From: Amphritea pacifica
GTDB lineage: Bacteria > Pseudomonadota > Gammaproteobacteria > Pseudomonadales > Balneatricaceae
Reading direction: 5' to 3'
DNA length: 64,000 nt
Assembly (NCBI RefSeq): GCF_016924145.1
Contig: NZ_JAFFZO010000010.1
Span: 62,001 to 126,000 of the forward strand
Below are positions 15,891 to 27,508 of the stretch, piece by piece. Positions within the stretch are counted from its first letter, which is position 1. Each line of letters starts with the position of its first letter. A model generated the notes under the pieces. That model was given only the letters and a program-made list of their open reading frames with translations. It was not told the DNA's origin and ran no database searches. Both the position numbers and the translations under genes were made by a program.

Positions 15891-16205
15891 TCAGTTTCTC
15901 GGCGGCATCACCGGAAACGGTGTCACGGTGCCTTTCACCTCGGTAATTTTTGCCGGACCTTCATGTTTGACTTCATCGATGCGAATAATCGCCTGCATCG
16001 GAATATAACTGCGTTCCACATCTTCAAACTGTTTTTTAAGCTTCTCTTCAGAGGGATCAACCACCATCGAGCTCTGACTACCAAAAACGATGTTTTCTAC
16101 TTCCAGAAAGCCCCATAAATCACTTTGGTAGACATTATGTGCATAGATCTCATAGATCTCGTTCTGATTAAGAAATTTTATCCGGTAGATTGGATCACTG
16201 GCCAT
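15891..16205 (-). CDS. DUF1820 family protein
   Basis: 104 aa. YRIKFLNQNEIYEIYAHNVYQSDLWGFLEVE and the late SYIPMQAIIRIDEV are characteristic of DUF1820, a small cytoplasmic protein common in Pseudomonas-like bacteria and often next to miaB. No biochemical role is known. It is divergent from miaB and ends before a shared terminator. Confidence 0.85.
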   Translation of the reverse strand: MASDPIYRIKFLNQNEIYEIYAHNVYQSDLWGFLEVENIVFGSQSSMVVDPSEEKLKKQFEDVERSYIPMQAIIRIDEVKHEGPAKITEVKGTVTPFPVMPPRN

Positions 16206-16314
16206 GTTTCACTGCACTCAAAAAGGGTTTACTGGCGTTATTATGGGGACGCTTTAGCTGATTACAAGTGATTTCCTGAGCGGTTAAAAACTATGCAGCC
16301 GGATTGCCATAAAG

Positions 16315-16320
16315 TATAAT
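16315..16320 (+). promoter_or_regulatory. Possible miaB promoter -10 element
   Basis: A perfect TATAAT lies 43 bp before the miaB start, preceded by no clear -35. It is proposed only because of its position and exact match. Confidence 0.3.
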
Positions 16321-16362
16321 TCCCGCCCTTTTAATTTCTCCACGATGCAGAACAGGTGTGCA

Positions 16363-17721
16363 ATGGCCAAAAAGCTATTCATTAAAACCCACGGTTGCCA
16401 GATGAACGAGTACGATTCAGCCCGTATGGCTGATCTGCTGGGCGAAAGCCATGAACTTGAGTTAACCGACAATCAGGCCGAGGCGGATGTACTGCTCCTG
16501 AACACCTGTTCTATTCGTGAAAAAGCGCAGGAAAAGGTGTTTCATCAACTGGGTCGCTGGCGCAAGCTGAAAGCGAAGAATCCAGAACTGAAGATCGGTG
16601 TAGGCGGCTGCGTCGCCTCCCAGGAGGGAGACGCTATTCTGAAACGCGCCCCCTATGTCGATATGATCTTCGGGCCGCAAACCCTGCACCGCCTGCCAGA
16701 GATGATCGACCTCACCAACACTGGCACTCAGAAGAAAGGAATTGTCGATATCAGTTTTCCTGAAATCGAGAAATTTGATCACCTGCCCGCGCCCCGGGTT
16801 GAAGGTGCTGAAGCCTTTGTCTCGGTAATGGAGGGTTGCAGCAAATACTGCACGTTCTGTGTTGTGCCCTACACCCGTGGAGAGGAGGTCAGCCGGCCGC
16901 TGGATGATATCATTACTGAAGCGGTGGAACTGTCCGAGCAAGGGGTGCGGGAGATCCATCTGCTGGGTCAGAACGTGAATGCCTATCGGGGAGCCACCCA
17001 CGATGGCGACAGTGCAGATCTGGCAGAACTGATTCGCTGCGTAGCCGCCATCGATGGTATCGATCGTATCCGCTTTACCACCTCCCACCCGGTTGAATTC
17101 AGCGACAGTCTGGTGGAGGTTTACCGCGAAGTGCCTGAGCTGGTGAGTTTCCTGCATCTGCCGGTGCAAAGTGGTTCTGACCGGATTCTGATGGCGATGA
17201 AACGGGGTCATATGGCGCTGGAATACAAGTCCCTGATTCGTAAAATCAGGGCCGCCCGACCCGACATCACCCTGTCATCCGACTTTATCGTGGGCTTCCC
17301 CGGTGAAACCGATGCCGATTTCGAAGCTACCATGAACCTGATCGCCGAGATCGGCTTTGATAACTCCTATAGCTTTATCTATAGCCGCCGCCCGGGGACC
17401 CCGGCCGCAGATCTGCCCGATGATGTCTCCGACGACACCAAGAAAGAGCGCCTCAATATTCTGCAGGCGCGTATCACCCAACAGGCGATGCAGATCAGCC
17501 GCCGGATGGTCGATTCGGTACAACGGATCCTGGTCACCGATTACTCCCGCAAAGACCCGGGTATGCTACAGGGACGCACCGAAAATAACCGGGTGGTTAA
17601 CTTTCGCTGCGATAATCCGGATCTGATCGGCCACTTCGCCGATGTCCGTATCGTCGAAGCATACAGCAACTCACTGCTGGGGGAGTTAGTTGCCTCAGAA
17701 CTGGATCAGGACTGGCAATAA
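16363..17721 (+). CDS. miaB: tRNA-2-methylthio-N6-dimethylallyladenosine synthase MiaB
   Basis: 452 aa radical-SAM methylthiotransferase that adds a methylthio group to i6A37 of tRNAs reading UNN codons. The N-terminal UPF0004 domain carries its three cluster cysteines in [19 protein letters not shown] and GGCVASQEG. The radical-SAM CxxxCxxC is in [16 protein letters not shown] (about residue 154), and a TRAM domain closes the protein. I chose the ATG at 16363 ([12 protein letters not shown]) as the family start rather than the upstream ATG at 16345. It is followed by phoH, ybeY, corC and lnt in the conserved order. Confidence 0.97.
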   Translation: MAKKLFIKTHGCQMNEYDSARMADLLGESHELELTDNQAEADVLLLNTCSIREKAQEKVFHQLGRWRKLKAKNPELKIGVGGCVASQEGDAILKRAPYVDMIFGPQTLHRLPEMIDLTNTGTQKKGIVDISFPEIEKFDHLPAPRVEGAEAFVSVMEGCSKYCTFCVVPYTRGEEVSRPLDDIITEAVELSEQGVREIHLLGQNVNAYRGATHDGDSADLAELIRCVAAIDGIDRIRFTTSHPVEFSDSLVEVYREVPELVSFLHLPVQSGSDRILMAMKRGHMALEYKSLIRKIRAARPDITLSSDFIVGFPGETDADFEATMNLIAEIGFDNSYSFIYSRRPGTPAADLPDDVSDDTKKERLNILQARITQQAMQISRRMVDSVQRILVTDYSRKDPGMLQGRTENNRVVNFRCDNPDLIGHFADVRIVEAYSNSLLGELVASELDQDWQ

Positions 17722-17793
17722 TGCAACATGCCGGTCAGCATCGCCCGGCATCCTGCTAAACTTAACAGTATCTCTCTATTAAAGGATTCGTTT

Positions 17794-18807
17794 TTGAACA
17801 CAGCGCAAACCATTCAGCTCACTCTGGAACCGGATAATCCGCAACACCTGTCCAACCTGTGCGGCCAGCTCGATGAGCATCTGCGTCTGATTGAACAACG
17901 ACTCGGCATAGAGATCAGCAACCGGGGCAACAGCTTCAAACTGGCGGGCAGATCAAATGTCGTCCGTGCGGGAGCCAAGATGCTGGAGCAACTTTATGAA
18001 GATGCCCGGCAAGGCGAGCAGATCACCCCGGACCAGATCCACCTGTTATTACAACAGTCTGGCGTTGAGCAACTGACCGGTGGCGCACCGGCAGCGCCGG
18101 TCTACCAGGCAGATATTACCATCCAGACCCGCAAAACCCTGATCCGTCCCCGCGGCCCCAACCAGCAAGGCTACGTACGCTCTATCCTGACCCATGATAT
18201 CAATTTCGGTATTGGCCCTGCCGGTACCGGCAAAACCTATCTGGCGGTGGCCTGCGCCTGCGAAGCGCTGGAACGCGAGGAAGTCAGCCGCATCCTGCTG
18301 GTCCGCCCGGCGGTTGAAGCCGGCGAAAAACTGGGGTTCCTCCCCGGCGATCTGAGCCAGAAGGTAGACCCTTACCTGCGCCCGCTGTATGACGCTCTGT
18401 ATGAGATGCTGGGAATTGAGCGGGTCAGCAAACTGATTGAACGCAATGTGATCGAAGTCGCCCCGCTGGCCTATATGCGTGGCCGTACCCTTAATGGCTC
18501 TTTCGTTATTCTCGATGAAAGCCAGAACACCACCCGGGAACAGATGAAGATGTTTCTCACCCGGATCGGCTTTGGCTCTACCGCAGTGATTACCGGCGAC
18601 ACCACGCAGATAGACCTGCCCAAGGGGGTCCGGTCCGGTTTGATCCATGCCAGTGAAGTGCTTCAGGATGTCAAAGGGATCGGCTTTACCCGGTTTACCG
18701 CCAAAGACGTGGTGCGTCACCCACTGGTAGGCCACATTGTTGAAGCCTATGACGAGTACGATAAACGCCAGGAACAACGCGCCGATCAGGCACAGGACAA
18801 ACGATGA
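17794..18807 (+). CDS. ybeZ: PhoH-like ATPase YbeZ
   Basis: 337 aa from a TTG at 17794, chosen because AAAGGA lies 8 nt upstream; a further upstream ATG at 17728 has no such site. The Walker A is GPAGTGKTYLA (about residue 148), and the Walker B is FVILDESQNT. The family is a P-loop ATPase, proposed to act with the YbeY endonuclease in RNA processing. The stop codon overlaps the ybeY start (ATGA), giving tight coupling. Confidence 0.92.
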   Translation: MNTAQTIQLTLEPDNPQHLSNLCGQLDEHLRLIEQRLGIEISNRGNSFKLAGRSNVVRAGAKMLEQLYEDARQGEQITPDQIHLLLQQSGVEQLTGGAPAAPVYQADITIQTRKTLIRPRGPNQQGYVRSILTHDINFGIGPAGTGKTYLAVACACEALEREEVSRILLVRPAVEAGEKLGFLPGDLSQKVDPYLRPLYDALYEMLGIERVSKLIERNVIEVAPLAYMRGRTLNGSFVILDESQNTTREQMKMFLTRIGFGSTAVITGDTTQIDLPKGVRSGLIHASEVLQDVKGIGFTRFTAKDVVRHPLVGHIVEAYDEYDKRQEQRADQAQDKR

Positions 18808-19262
18808 GCTATTTTGTTGACCGCCAGTGCCAGATAGAGGATCACAACCTGCCCTCGGAAGAGCAACTGACACAGTGGGTTACTGCGGCGTTGCATGGGC
18901 GGCTGGACGAAGCCGAACTCTCGATCCGTATCGTCTCACCCGAGGAGAGTCGTGAACTCAATCACCAGTACCGGAGCAAGGACAGTTCCACCAATGTACT
19001 ATCCTTTCCTTTCGAAGTACCCGAGGGGATAGAGCTGTCACTGCTGGGCGATCTGGTGGTGTGTGCCGAGGTCGTCTCCCGGGAAGCCGACGAGCAAAAT
19101 AAGCCATTATTTAACCATTGGTGCCATATGGTAGTACACGGAGTCTTGCATCTGCTTGGATTCGACCATATAAATAGCGATGAAGCGGAAGAGATGGAAC
19201 AGCTCGAGCGGGAGATTCTCGCCAGTCTGAATATTCCCGATCCCTATCTGTTAACTGAGTAA
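18804..19262 (+). CDS. ybeY: Endoribonuclease YbeY
   Basis: 152 aa zinc-dependent single-strand endoribonuclease needed for 16S rRNA 3' maturation and ribosome quality control. The metal-binding HxxxHxxxxxH signature is visible as HMVVHGVLHLLGFDH (about residues 110-124). SSTNVLSFPFE is the other conserved block. It overlaps ybeZ by 4 nt and is followed by corC after 28 bp. Confidence 0.96.
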   Translation: MSYFVDRQCQIEDHNLPSEEQLTQWVTAALHGRLDEAELSIRIVSPEESRELNHQYRSKDSSTNVLSFPFEVPEGIELSLLGDLVVCAEVVSREADEQNKPLFNHWCHMVVHGVLHLLGFDHINSDEAEEMEQLEREILASLNIPDPYLLTE

Positions 19263-19290
19263 GCTAGATAGCGAAACTACGGAGCACCAC

Positions 19291-20148
19291 ATGAGCGATG
19301 AGCGATCGGGAAATGGGCAGCAAAAGTCCTGGCTGGGGAAACTCACCCAGATATTTTCTGATGAACCGAAAACCCGTGAAGACCTGCTGGCAGACCTGAA
19401 AGACGCCACCGACGAGAACGTTCTCGACCAGGAAGCCTTCAGTATAATCGAAGGGGCGATGCAGGTAGCCGACCAGCAGGTGCGGGACGTGATGATTCCC
19501 CGCTCACAGATGGTGGTGGTTGAAGCCGACCAGACCCCTAAAGAGTTTCTGCCGATTATTATCTCCTCTGCCCATTCCCGTTTTCCGGTTATCGGCGATA
19601 ACCCGGACGATATACTCGGCGTGCTGCTCGCCAAAGACCTGCTGTCACTGATTCTTGACGACAATAATCTGGAAAACTTTGATATCAGGCAACACGTCCG
19701 CAAGGCTACCTTCATCCCCGAAAGTAAGCGTCTTAACGTGCTGCTCAAAGAGTTCCGCGCCACCCGCAACCATATGGCAATCGTTGTCGATGAATATGCC
19801 GGTGTCTCCGGCGTTATCACCATCGAAGATGTACTGGAACAGATCGTCGGCCAGATCGAGGATGAACACGATGTTGAAGATGATGAGGGCAACATCAAAC
19901 CCTTTGATGACAACGGCTATATTGTCAAAGCCCTGACACCGATTGAAGATTTCAACGAGTTTTTCGATATCGGCATGCCGGATGATGATTTTGATACGAT
20001 CGGCGGTCTGGTGACACAGAAATTTGGCCACCTGCCACGCAAGGACGAAACAGTGGAAATTGATGCATTTACCTTTAAGGTTCTCAGCGCAGACAACCGG
20101 CGAATCCGTCTGCTCCAGGTTATCCGGACAACCCCGGCAGATTACTGA
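19291..20148 (+). CDS. corC: CorC/HlyC-type CBS-domain protein YbeX
   Basis: 285 aa cytoplasmic protein. A tandem CBS pair (about residues 65-185) includes VRDVMIPRSQM and VVDEYAGVSGVITIEDVLEQIVG. It is followed by the CorC_HlyC transporter-associated domain (about 205-282). The family is linked to magnesium and cobalt efflux and, through this operon, to ribosome metabolism. The stop overlaps the lnt start (TGATG). Confidence 0.93.
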   Translation: MSDERSGNGQQKSWLGKLTQIFSDEPKTREDLLADLKDATDENVLDQEAFSIIEGAMQVADQQVRDVMIPRSQMVVVEADQTPKEFLPIIISSAHSRFPVIGDNPDDILGVLLAKDLLSLILDDNNLENFDIRQHVRKATFIPESKRLNVLLKEFRATRNHMAIVVDEYAGVSGVITIEDVLEQIVGQIEDEHDVEDDEGNIKPFDDNGYIVKALTPIEDFNEFFDIGMPDDDFDTIGGLVTQKFGHLPRKDETVEIDAFTFKVLSADNRRIRLLQVIRTTPADY

Positions 20149-21668
20149 TGGCTAACCGCACAACGTTTCTCTTCTGGCGGATTATACTCTGTGCGATCGC
20201 CGGCGCCCTTGCCCCTCTGTCGCTAGCCCCCTTTAACTACTGGTATCTGGGCGGAGTCTCTGTTGCCATCCTGTTTATTCTGTTACACAACTGCACACCC
20301 CGGGCAGGCGGCTGGCTGGGCTGGTGTTATGGGCTCGGTTTCTTTGGCGCCGGCGTGTCATGGGTGTTTGTCAGTATCCATGAACACAGCAATGCCTCGG
20401 GTTTGCTGGCCGGTTCAATGACGGCACTGTTTGTCGCCGCCCTGGCGCTTCTGTTTGCCCTGCAGGGTTGGCTTTACAGCCGTTTTTTTCGCAATGTCGC
20501 CGGGTTCTGCGCGCTCTGGATAGCCTTCGAGTGGCTGCGCAGCTGGCTGTTCACCGGTTTCCCATGGCTCTATCTGGGCTACGGTCTGATCGATACGCCG
20601 CTGGCCATTTTTGCTCCACTGGGGGGCGTCTGGCTGCTCAGCCTCTATGTAGTCCTGAGCAGCACCCTGCTGGTCACCTTCTTTAAGCGCCTGAAACACC
20701 CCCTCCAGGCAGCAACCATTCTGATGATTGTGGGGCTGCCTCTGATTGCCGTACAGCAGCATCAGATACCCCGGAGCTGGACGCTCCCGGTGGGCGAGCC
20801 GCTCAGTGTCATGGCGGTTCAGGCCAATATCCCGCAACAACAGAAGTGGCAGCGGAGCGAACTTGAACATATCCTGCAAACCTATGTCGACCTGAGCCTG
20901 GACAGCGATAAAGTGGACCTGCTGATCTGGCCTGAAACAGCCATCCCGACCTTCTATCCGAAAGCCAGGGTAATGCTCAGCCCGTTCACGGAGAGGCTGG
21001 AGGAGAGCCACACCGCGATGATCAGCGGTATTCCAACGGTCTATATCGATTCAGAACAGCCAAAGGGCAAGCGCTACACCAATAGCCTCACCCTGTTCGC
21101 TGGCGGCAGTGGCAACTACGATAAACAGCGACTGGTCCCTTTCGGCGAATATGTGCCACTGGAACGACAGTTACGCGGCATTATCGACTTCTTTGACCTG
21201 CCGATGTCTGAGTTCAGTCTCGGATCACCGGATCAGCCGCTACTGGAAGCAGCAGGCAGCCAGATTGCGCCATTTATCTGCTACGAGATCGCCTATCCGG
21301 AGTTAGTGCGCCAGCAAAGTCTGAGCAGCGATCTGTTGCTGACTGTCAGTAACGATACCTGGTTTGGCCATTCAAGTGCACCGGCACAACATCTGCAGAT
21401 TGCGCGGATGCGGGCACTGGAGACCGGCCGCTGGCTGATTCGCTCAACCAATAACGGTATCAGTGCACTGATCAGCCCTGACGGAAATATCAGCACCACT
21501 GTACCGCAATATCAACAAGCGGTAATGATCGGTGAGGTGCAGCGGATGCAGGGGCTGACGCCTTATCAGGAATGGGGGATCAAACCCCTGCAGATAGTAG
21601 CAGGCCTGATGTTGTTATTCGGTCTGTTCACCGCTCCACGGCGCCGACAGTCGCGTAAAGGTTTCTGA
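20148..21668 (+). CDS. lnt: Apolipoprotein N-acyltransferase Lnt
   Basis: 506 aa inner-membrane enzyme that adds the third acyl chain to lipoproteins. Several N-terminal membrane helices (about residues 8-200) precede a periplasmic nitrilase-like domain (about 225-475). The Glu-Lys-Cys triad is visible: Glu in WPETAIP, Lys in YDKQRLVPFGEYVP, Cys in FICYEIAYPE. A final helix (IVAGLMLLFGLF) closes it. The 3' end overlaps the convergent zinc-ribbon gene by 54 nt. Confidence 0.96.
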   Translation: MANRTTFLFWRIILCAIAGALAPLSLAPFNYWYLGGVSVAILFILLHNCTPRAGGWLGWCYGLGFFGAGVSWVFVSIHEHSNASGLLAGSMTALFVAALALLFALQGWLYSRFFRNVAGFCALWIAFEWLRSWLFTGFPWLYLGYGLIDTPLAIFAPLGGVWLLSLYVVLSSTLLVTFFKRLKHPLQAATILMIVGLPLIAVQQHQIPRSWTLPVGEPLSVMAVQANIPQQQKWQRSELEHILQTYVDLSLDSDKVDLLIWPETAIPTFYPKARVMLSPFTERLEESHTAMISGIPTVYIDSEQPKGKRYTNSLTLFAGGSGNYDKQRLVPFGEYVPLERQLRGIIDFFDLPMSEFSLGSPDQPLLEAAGSQIAPFICYEIAYPELVRQQSLSSDLLLTVSNDTWFGHSSAPAQHLQIARMRALETGRWLIRSTNNGISALISPDGNISTTVPQYQQAVMIGEVQRMQGLTPYQEWGIKPLQIVAGLMLLFGLFTAPRRRQSRKGF

Positions 21669-22154
21669 ACCACATTTGGGGCAGGCGCTCAGGGGCGCGG
21701 TATGGGTGTTAGTGATCTGCTCACCGCAGTCGACACAGACAAAAGTGCCGGCCAGTGCCGTGTCACCGGCGGCGTAGTAGTCCTCTCCCTCCGCCAGGCG
21801 CTGTTCCAGCTCGGTGATGCCGATACGGGTGCGATCAGCCAGATCCATTAACTGTTGCGCCACCGTCTGCTCCAGCGCATTGAGATCAAAATTAAGCCAG
21901 GCAGCGACCCCTTCACCGGTCTCATGGGCATAATAACCGAGCTGTTTGAGATCTTTTTTCAGATAGGCACTGAGCAGATCCATCTCATCCCGGGTCATCT
22001 CTTCGGCAGTCAGTTCCAGCTCGACAGCCTCTTCAATTTTCTCCTGCAGATACTCCCAGGAACGATGCTCAGCGGATTCCAGTTCACGACGTAACCGGCT
22101 CAGCACCCGATCATACTGAGCACTACGATCTTTTCCACTGCTATTGTTGCTCAT
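21615..22154 (-). CDS. Zinc-ribbon protein of the YbeL/DUF1451 family
   Basis: 179 aa from the ATG at 22154, chosen because GGAG lies 6 nt upstream. The N-terminal helical part (about 1-130) is rich in charged residues and may form a coiled coil. The C-terminal zinc ribbon has paired cysteines CVDCGEQ and CPKCGSE. Family function is unknown. The end of the gene overlaps the last 54 nt of lnt on the opposite strand, so the two messages are antisense there. Confidence 0.85.
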   Translation of the reverse strand: MSNNSSGKDRSAQYDRVLSRLRRELESAEHRSWEYLQEKIEEAVELELTAEEMTRDEMDLLSAYLKKDLKQLGYYAHETGEGVAAWLNFDLNALEQTVAQQLMDLADRTRIGITELEQRLAEGEDYYAAGDTALAGTFVCVDCGEQITNTHTAPLSACPKCGSETFTRLSAPWSGEQTE

Positions 22155-22176
22155 ATCCATCTCCAAAGCCGACTAA

Positions 22177-24870
<2,694 letters not shown>

Positions 24871-24880
24871 GGGGTCAGGG

Positions 24881-25390
24881 ATGAAACGCTGTCGGAACCG
24901 TTTTTCAGCTGCTATTTTGCTGACGGCTTGCTGCCTGCTACTGTCCGCATGCGGTTTTCATCTGCGCGGTAGTGCAGATATCGCTGAACCATTACGGCAG
25001 CTCACGCTGATCACCCCTGAACGCTCCCGCAGTCAGCTCGAGCCGGTGCTTCGCCGACTGCTGGAAGCCAACGGCATAGTGGTTAACGCGGGCACGGGTT
25101 ATCTGCTACAAATCATCTCTGAGAAGCGCAGCCGCCGTGAAGCGACCCTGGGTGCCAATGCGGATATTGATGAGTATGAACTCAACACCAAAGTCAATTT
25201 CATAGTGAAAGATCCGCAGGGCAACCCCGTTCTCAAGCGCACCCTGCTGGCGGAACGCACTTATGACTATGATGCTGATAAAGAGACCGCCAGCAGCGCT
25301 CAGGAAGCACAGCTTTATATAGAGATGGATCAGCAACTGGCCAACCAGATTCTGCGCCTCTACGCCAACCTGAAACCTGCGACTCCCTAG
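24881..25390 (+). CDS. lptE: LPS-assembly lipoprotein LptE
   Basis: 169 aa outer-membrane lipoprotein that plugs the LptD barrel for LPS delivery. A signal peptide ends in the lipobox LLSAC, followed by GFHLRGSADI, the classic LptE start. The ATG at 24881 has GGGGTCAGGG just upstream and lies 10 bp after the leuS stop. It is followed by holA after 6 bp, giving an apparent leuS-lptE-holA operon. Confidence 0.94.
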   Translation: MKRCRNRFSAAILLTACCLLLSACGFHLRGSADIAEPLRQLTLITPERSRSQLEPVLRRLLEANGIVVNAGTGYLLQIISEKRSRREATLGANADIDEYELNTKVNFIVKDPQGNPVLKRTLLAERTYDYDADKETASSAQEAQLYIEMDQQLANQILRLYANLKPATP

Positions 25391-25396
25391 ATCACG

Positions 25397-26416
25397 ATGA
25401 AGATAAAACCGGAGCAGCTTGCCAACAAACTCGGCCCGCAACCGGCTCCGGTTTATCTGCTCACCGGCGACGAAACCCTGCTGATTGAGGAGAGTAGCGA
25501 CCTGCTGCGTCAGCACCTCCACTCGATAGGTTTCAGTGAACGGGAAACTCTGCACGTTGAGGGAGGCTTCAAGTGGGAATACCTGCTCGAATGTGCCAAT
25601 GCCCTCTCCCTGTTTGCCGAACAGAAGATTATTGAACTCCGACTGGGCAGTCACAAACTCAACAAGCAGGCCAGCGACATACTTCAGGAATACCTGAAAC
25701 GGCCCGCTGAAGACAATGTATTACTGATCATTGCGAATAAACTCGACGGTACAGCGAAACGAAGTGCCTGGTTTAAAGCGATTGATCAGCAGGGCATAAT
25801 TGTTGAAGTCTGGCCGGTAGAACTGCAACAGCTTCCCGGCTGGATCAATAGTCGTGCTCAGCAGATCGGCCTGACGCTGGAGCCTGATGCAGTTCAACTG
25901 CTCTGTGAACGGATCGAAGGTAACCTTCTGGCAGCCAAGCAGGAACTGGATAAACTCAATCTGCTGTACGCCGGACAAACCGTTACCGCAGACATGGTGA
26001 TGGACAGTGTCTCTGACAGTTCCCGATATGACATCTACGGTCTGACTGAAGCCGCCATCCTGCAACAGATTCCCCGCTGCAATAAGATTATCGAGGTCCT
26101 TCGCCAGGAAGGTACCGAGGCCTCTGTCGCGCTGTGGGCGATCGCCCGGGAAATCCGCTCGCTGATCGCTATCCAGAACGGCCTGCAGAAAGGCACCCCG
26201 CTGGATACCATCTGCCAGCGTGAACGGATCTGGGGCAATCGCAAAAACCAGATGCGTAACGCGGCCAGCCGTTTTTCACCGGACACGCTCAACAGCATGC
26301 TCAGCCGCTGCGCAGAGGCCGATACACAGATTAAAGGCGCCCTCGGGGATCCCTGGCTGACACTCAGCGGAATCACCCTCCAGCTGGCCGGAATCGAATT
26401 GAATTTAGAGCGCTAA
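25397..26416 (+). CDS. holA: DNA polymerase III delta subunit HolA
   Basis: 339 aa clamp-loader subunit that opens the beta clamp. The N-terminal VYLLTGDETLLIEE and the following LLLIIANKLDG-type region match the family. The C-terminal collar domain (about residues 215-335) is present, and the length is normal. It is the last gene of the leuS-lptE-holA unit. Confidence 0.94.
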   Translation: MKIKPEQLANKLGPQPAPVYLLTGDETLLIEESSDLLRQHLHSIGFSERETLHVEGGFKWEYLLECANALSLFAEQKIIELRLGSHKLNKQASDILQEYLKRPAEDNVLLIIANKLDGTAKRSAWFKAIDQQGIIVEVWPVELQQLPGWINSRAQQIGLTLEPDAVQLLCERIEGNLLAAKQELDKLNLLYAGQTVTADMVMDSVSDSSRYDIYGLTEAAILQQIPRCNKIIEVLRQEGTEASVALWAIAREIRSLIAIQNGLQKGTPLDTICQRERIWGNRKNQMRNAASRFSPDTLNSMLSRCAEADTQIKGALGDPWLTLSGITLQLAGIELNLER

Positions 26417-26572
26417 GAGAATAACACCGCTACGTAGCTGAAACCCGGCAAACGGAAAATTGCCGTTTTCTCTGCCAGAATGAGTGCTTTGATATGTACG
26501 TAAAACGATGAAATTGACCTCTGCTGAGCAGATAAGCGATACTCATAACAGGTTCTCAGAAGGAAACTGGCT

Positions 26573-26896
26573 GTGATAACGACAAGACCTATCATTTTAT
26601 CCGTTATATCTTTCCTGTTTCTATGCGGCTGCTCTGACAGTGCTCCTCAAACCGACTCAACCGATGGCGAAAAACTTTATGGTCTCTACTGCGAGACCTG
26701 CCATAAAAGCGATGGCAGCGGTAAATTTCTGAAAGGCATCCCTGCGAACAGATATACCTCCCTGCAAAAAGATCAGGTGATCATGCTAATTCGCCAGGGA
26801 GACCCCTCACGCCCCGATATGCCAACCTTCACCAACCTCACAGAAGAGCAGGCCTCAGCAATAGCTGACTACCTTTTCAGTCTGAAAATTTATTGA
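26573..26896 (+). CDS. Small c-type cytochrome lipoprotein
   Basis: 107 aa from a GTG at 26573 with AAGGAA upstream. The N-terminal signal ends in a lipobox-like LCGC, so the protein is probably membrane-anchored. One haem-binding CxxCH is visible as CETCHKSDGSG (about residue 42). A methionine in RPDMPTF (about residue 82) could be the sixth ligand, as in class I cytochrome c. The final helix ASAIADYLFSL is typical. The electron partner is unknown, since no oxidase or dehydrogenase is adjacent. Confidence 0.88.
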   Translation: MITTRPIILSVISFLFLCGCSDSAPQTDSTDGEKLYGLYCETCHKSDGSGKFLKGIPANRYTSLQKDQVIMLIRQGDPSRPDMPTFTNLTEEQASAIADYLFSLKIY

Positions 26897-26916
26897 ATTA
26901 AAAGCAGACCGCCGTT

Positions 26917-26954
26917 AAAAGCAGACCGCTGAACAAGTTCAGCGGTCTGCTTTT
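26917..26954. terminator. Bidirectional terminator with a perfect 18-bp stem
   Basis: AAAAGCAGACCGCTGAAC (26917-26934) pairs fully with the inverted copy at 26937-26954 around an AA loop. The A-start and T-end serve both the cytochrome gene and the osmC-like gene, whose TAA stop begins inside it. A partial direct copy of the left arm precedes it (about 26900-26913). Confidence 0.92.
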
Positions 26955-27390
26955 AAACCAAAGAATGCGTAACTTTCGTTTCCAGCGCTATATTGTCATC
27001 CAGAGGACAACGGTGACAGACCGCTTCAAAGAATGCCTGTTTCTCTTCTTCACTCAGGTCGGCGTCGATCTTTGCACTGACGGTGATGGTCTGAAAGCCA
27101 ACCCGGTCCTCTGTGGGTTTACCCAACAGGCCGGCAGGATTCATAGCGCCATCGACATCGATGTCGATAGAGCGCATCTCAATTTTCTGCTGAGTGGCGG
27201 CAATACGGGCAATACTGGCGATGCAGCCTGCCAGTGAAAAGAGAAAGAACTCCAGAGGGGTTGGACCTTCATCGGTGCCGCCCGCCTGCTTGGGCTGATC
27301 GATGGTAACTTTGTGGCCACGAATATCGGCATGTACCTGACAGCCCTCTTTCATGGTGGTTGAGACAGAGATAACTTTGTTGGCAGACAT
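26953..27390 (-). CDS. OsmC-family peroxiredoxin-like protein
   Basis: 145 aa from the ATG at 27390. The two conserved cysteines are in FSLAGCIASIARI (about residue 59) and CHRCPLDDNIALE (about residue 125). These define the OsmC/Ohr fold that reduces organic peroxides. GPTPLEFFL is the family segment before the first cysteine. It belongs to the broader OsmC-like group rather than clearly to Ohr. It is a single gene, ending in a shared terminator. Confidence 0.88.
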   Translation of the reverse strand: MSANKVISVSTTMKEGCQVHADIRGHKVTIDQPKQAGGTDEGPTPLEFFLFSLAGCIASIARIAATQQKIEMRSIDIDVDGAMNPAGLLGKPTEDRVGFQTITVSAKIDADLSEEEKQAFFEAVCHRCPLDDNIALETKVTHSLV

Positions 27391-27508
27391 AATAAACACC
27401 CTAAATTAATAATATATAAGAAAAATCTAATATATGTATTATTGCACAATTGCAGCGGTGATTTAAAGATAAATACACGCGGGAAAGGTAGTTTACTATC
27501 GATAAGAA

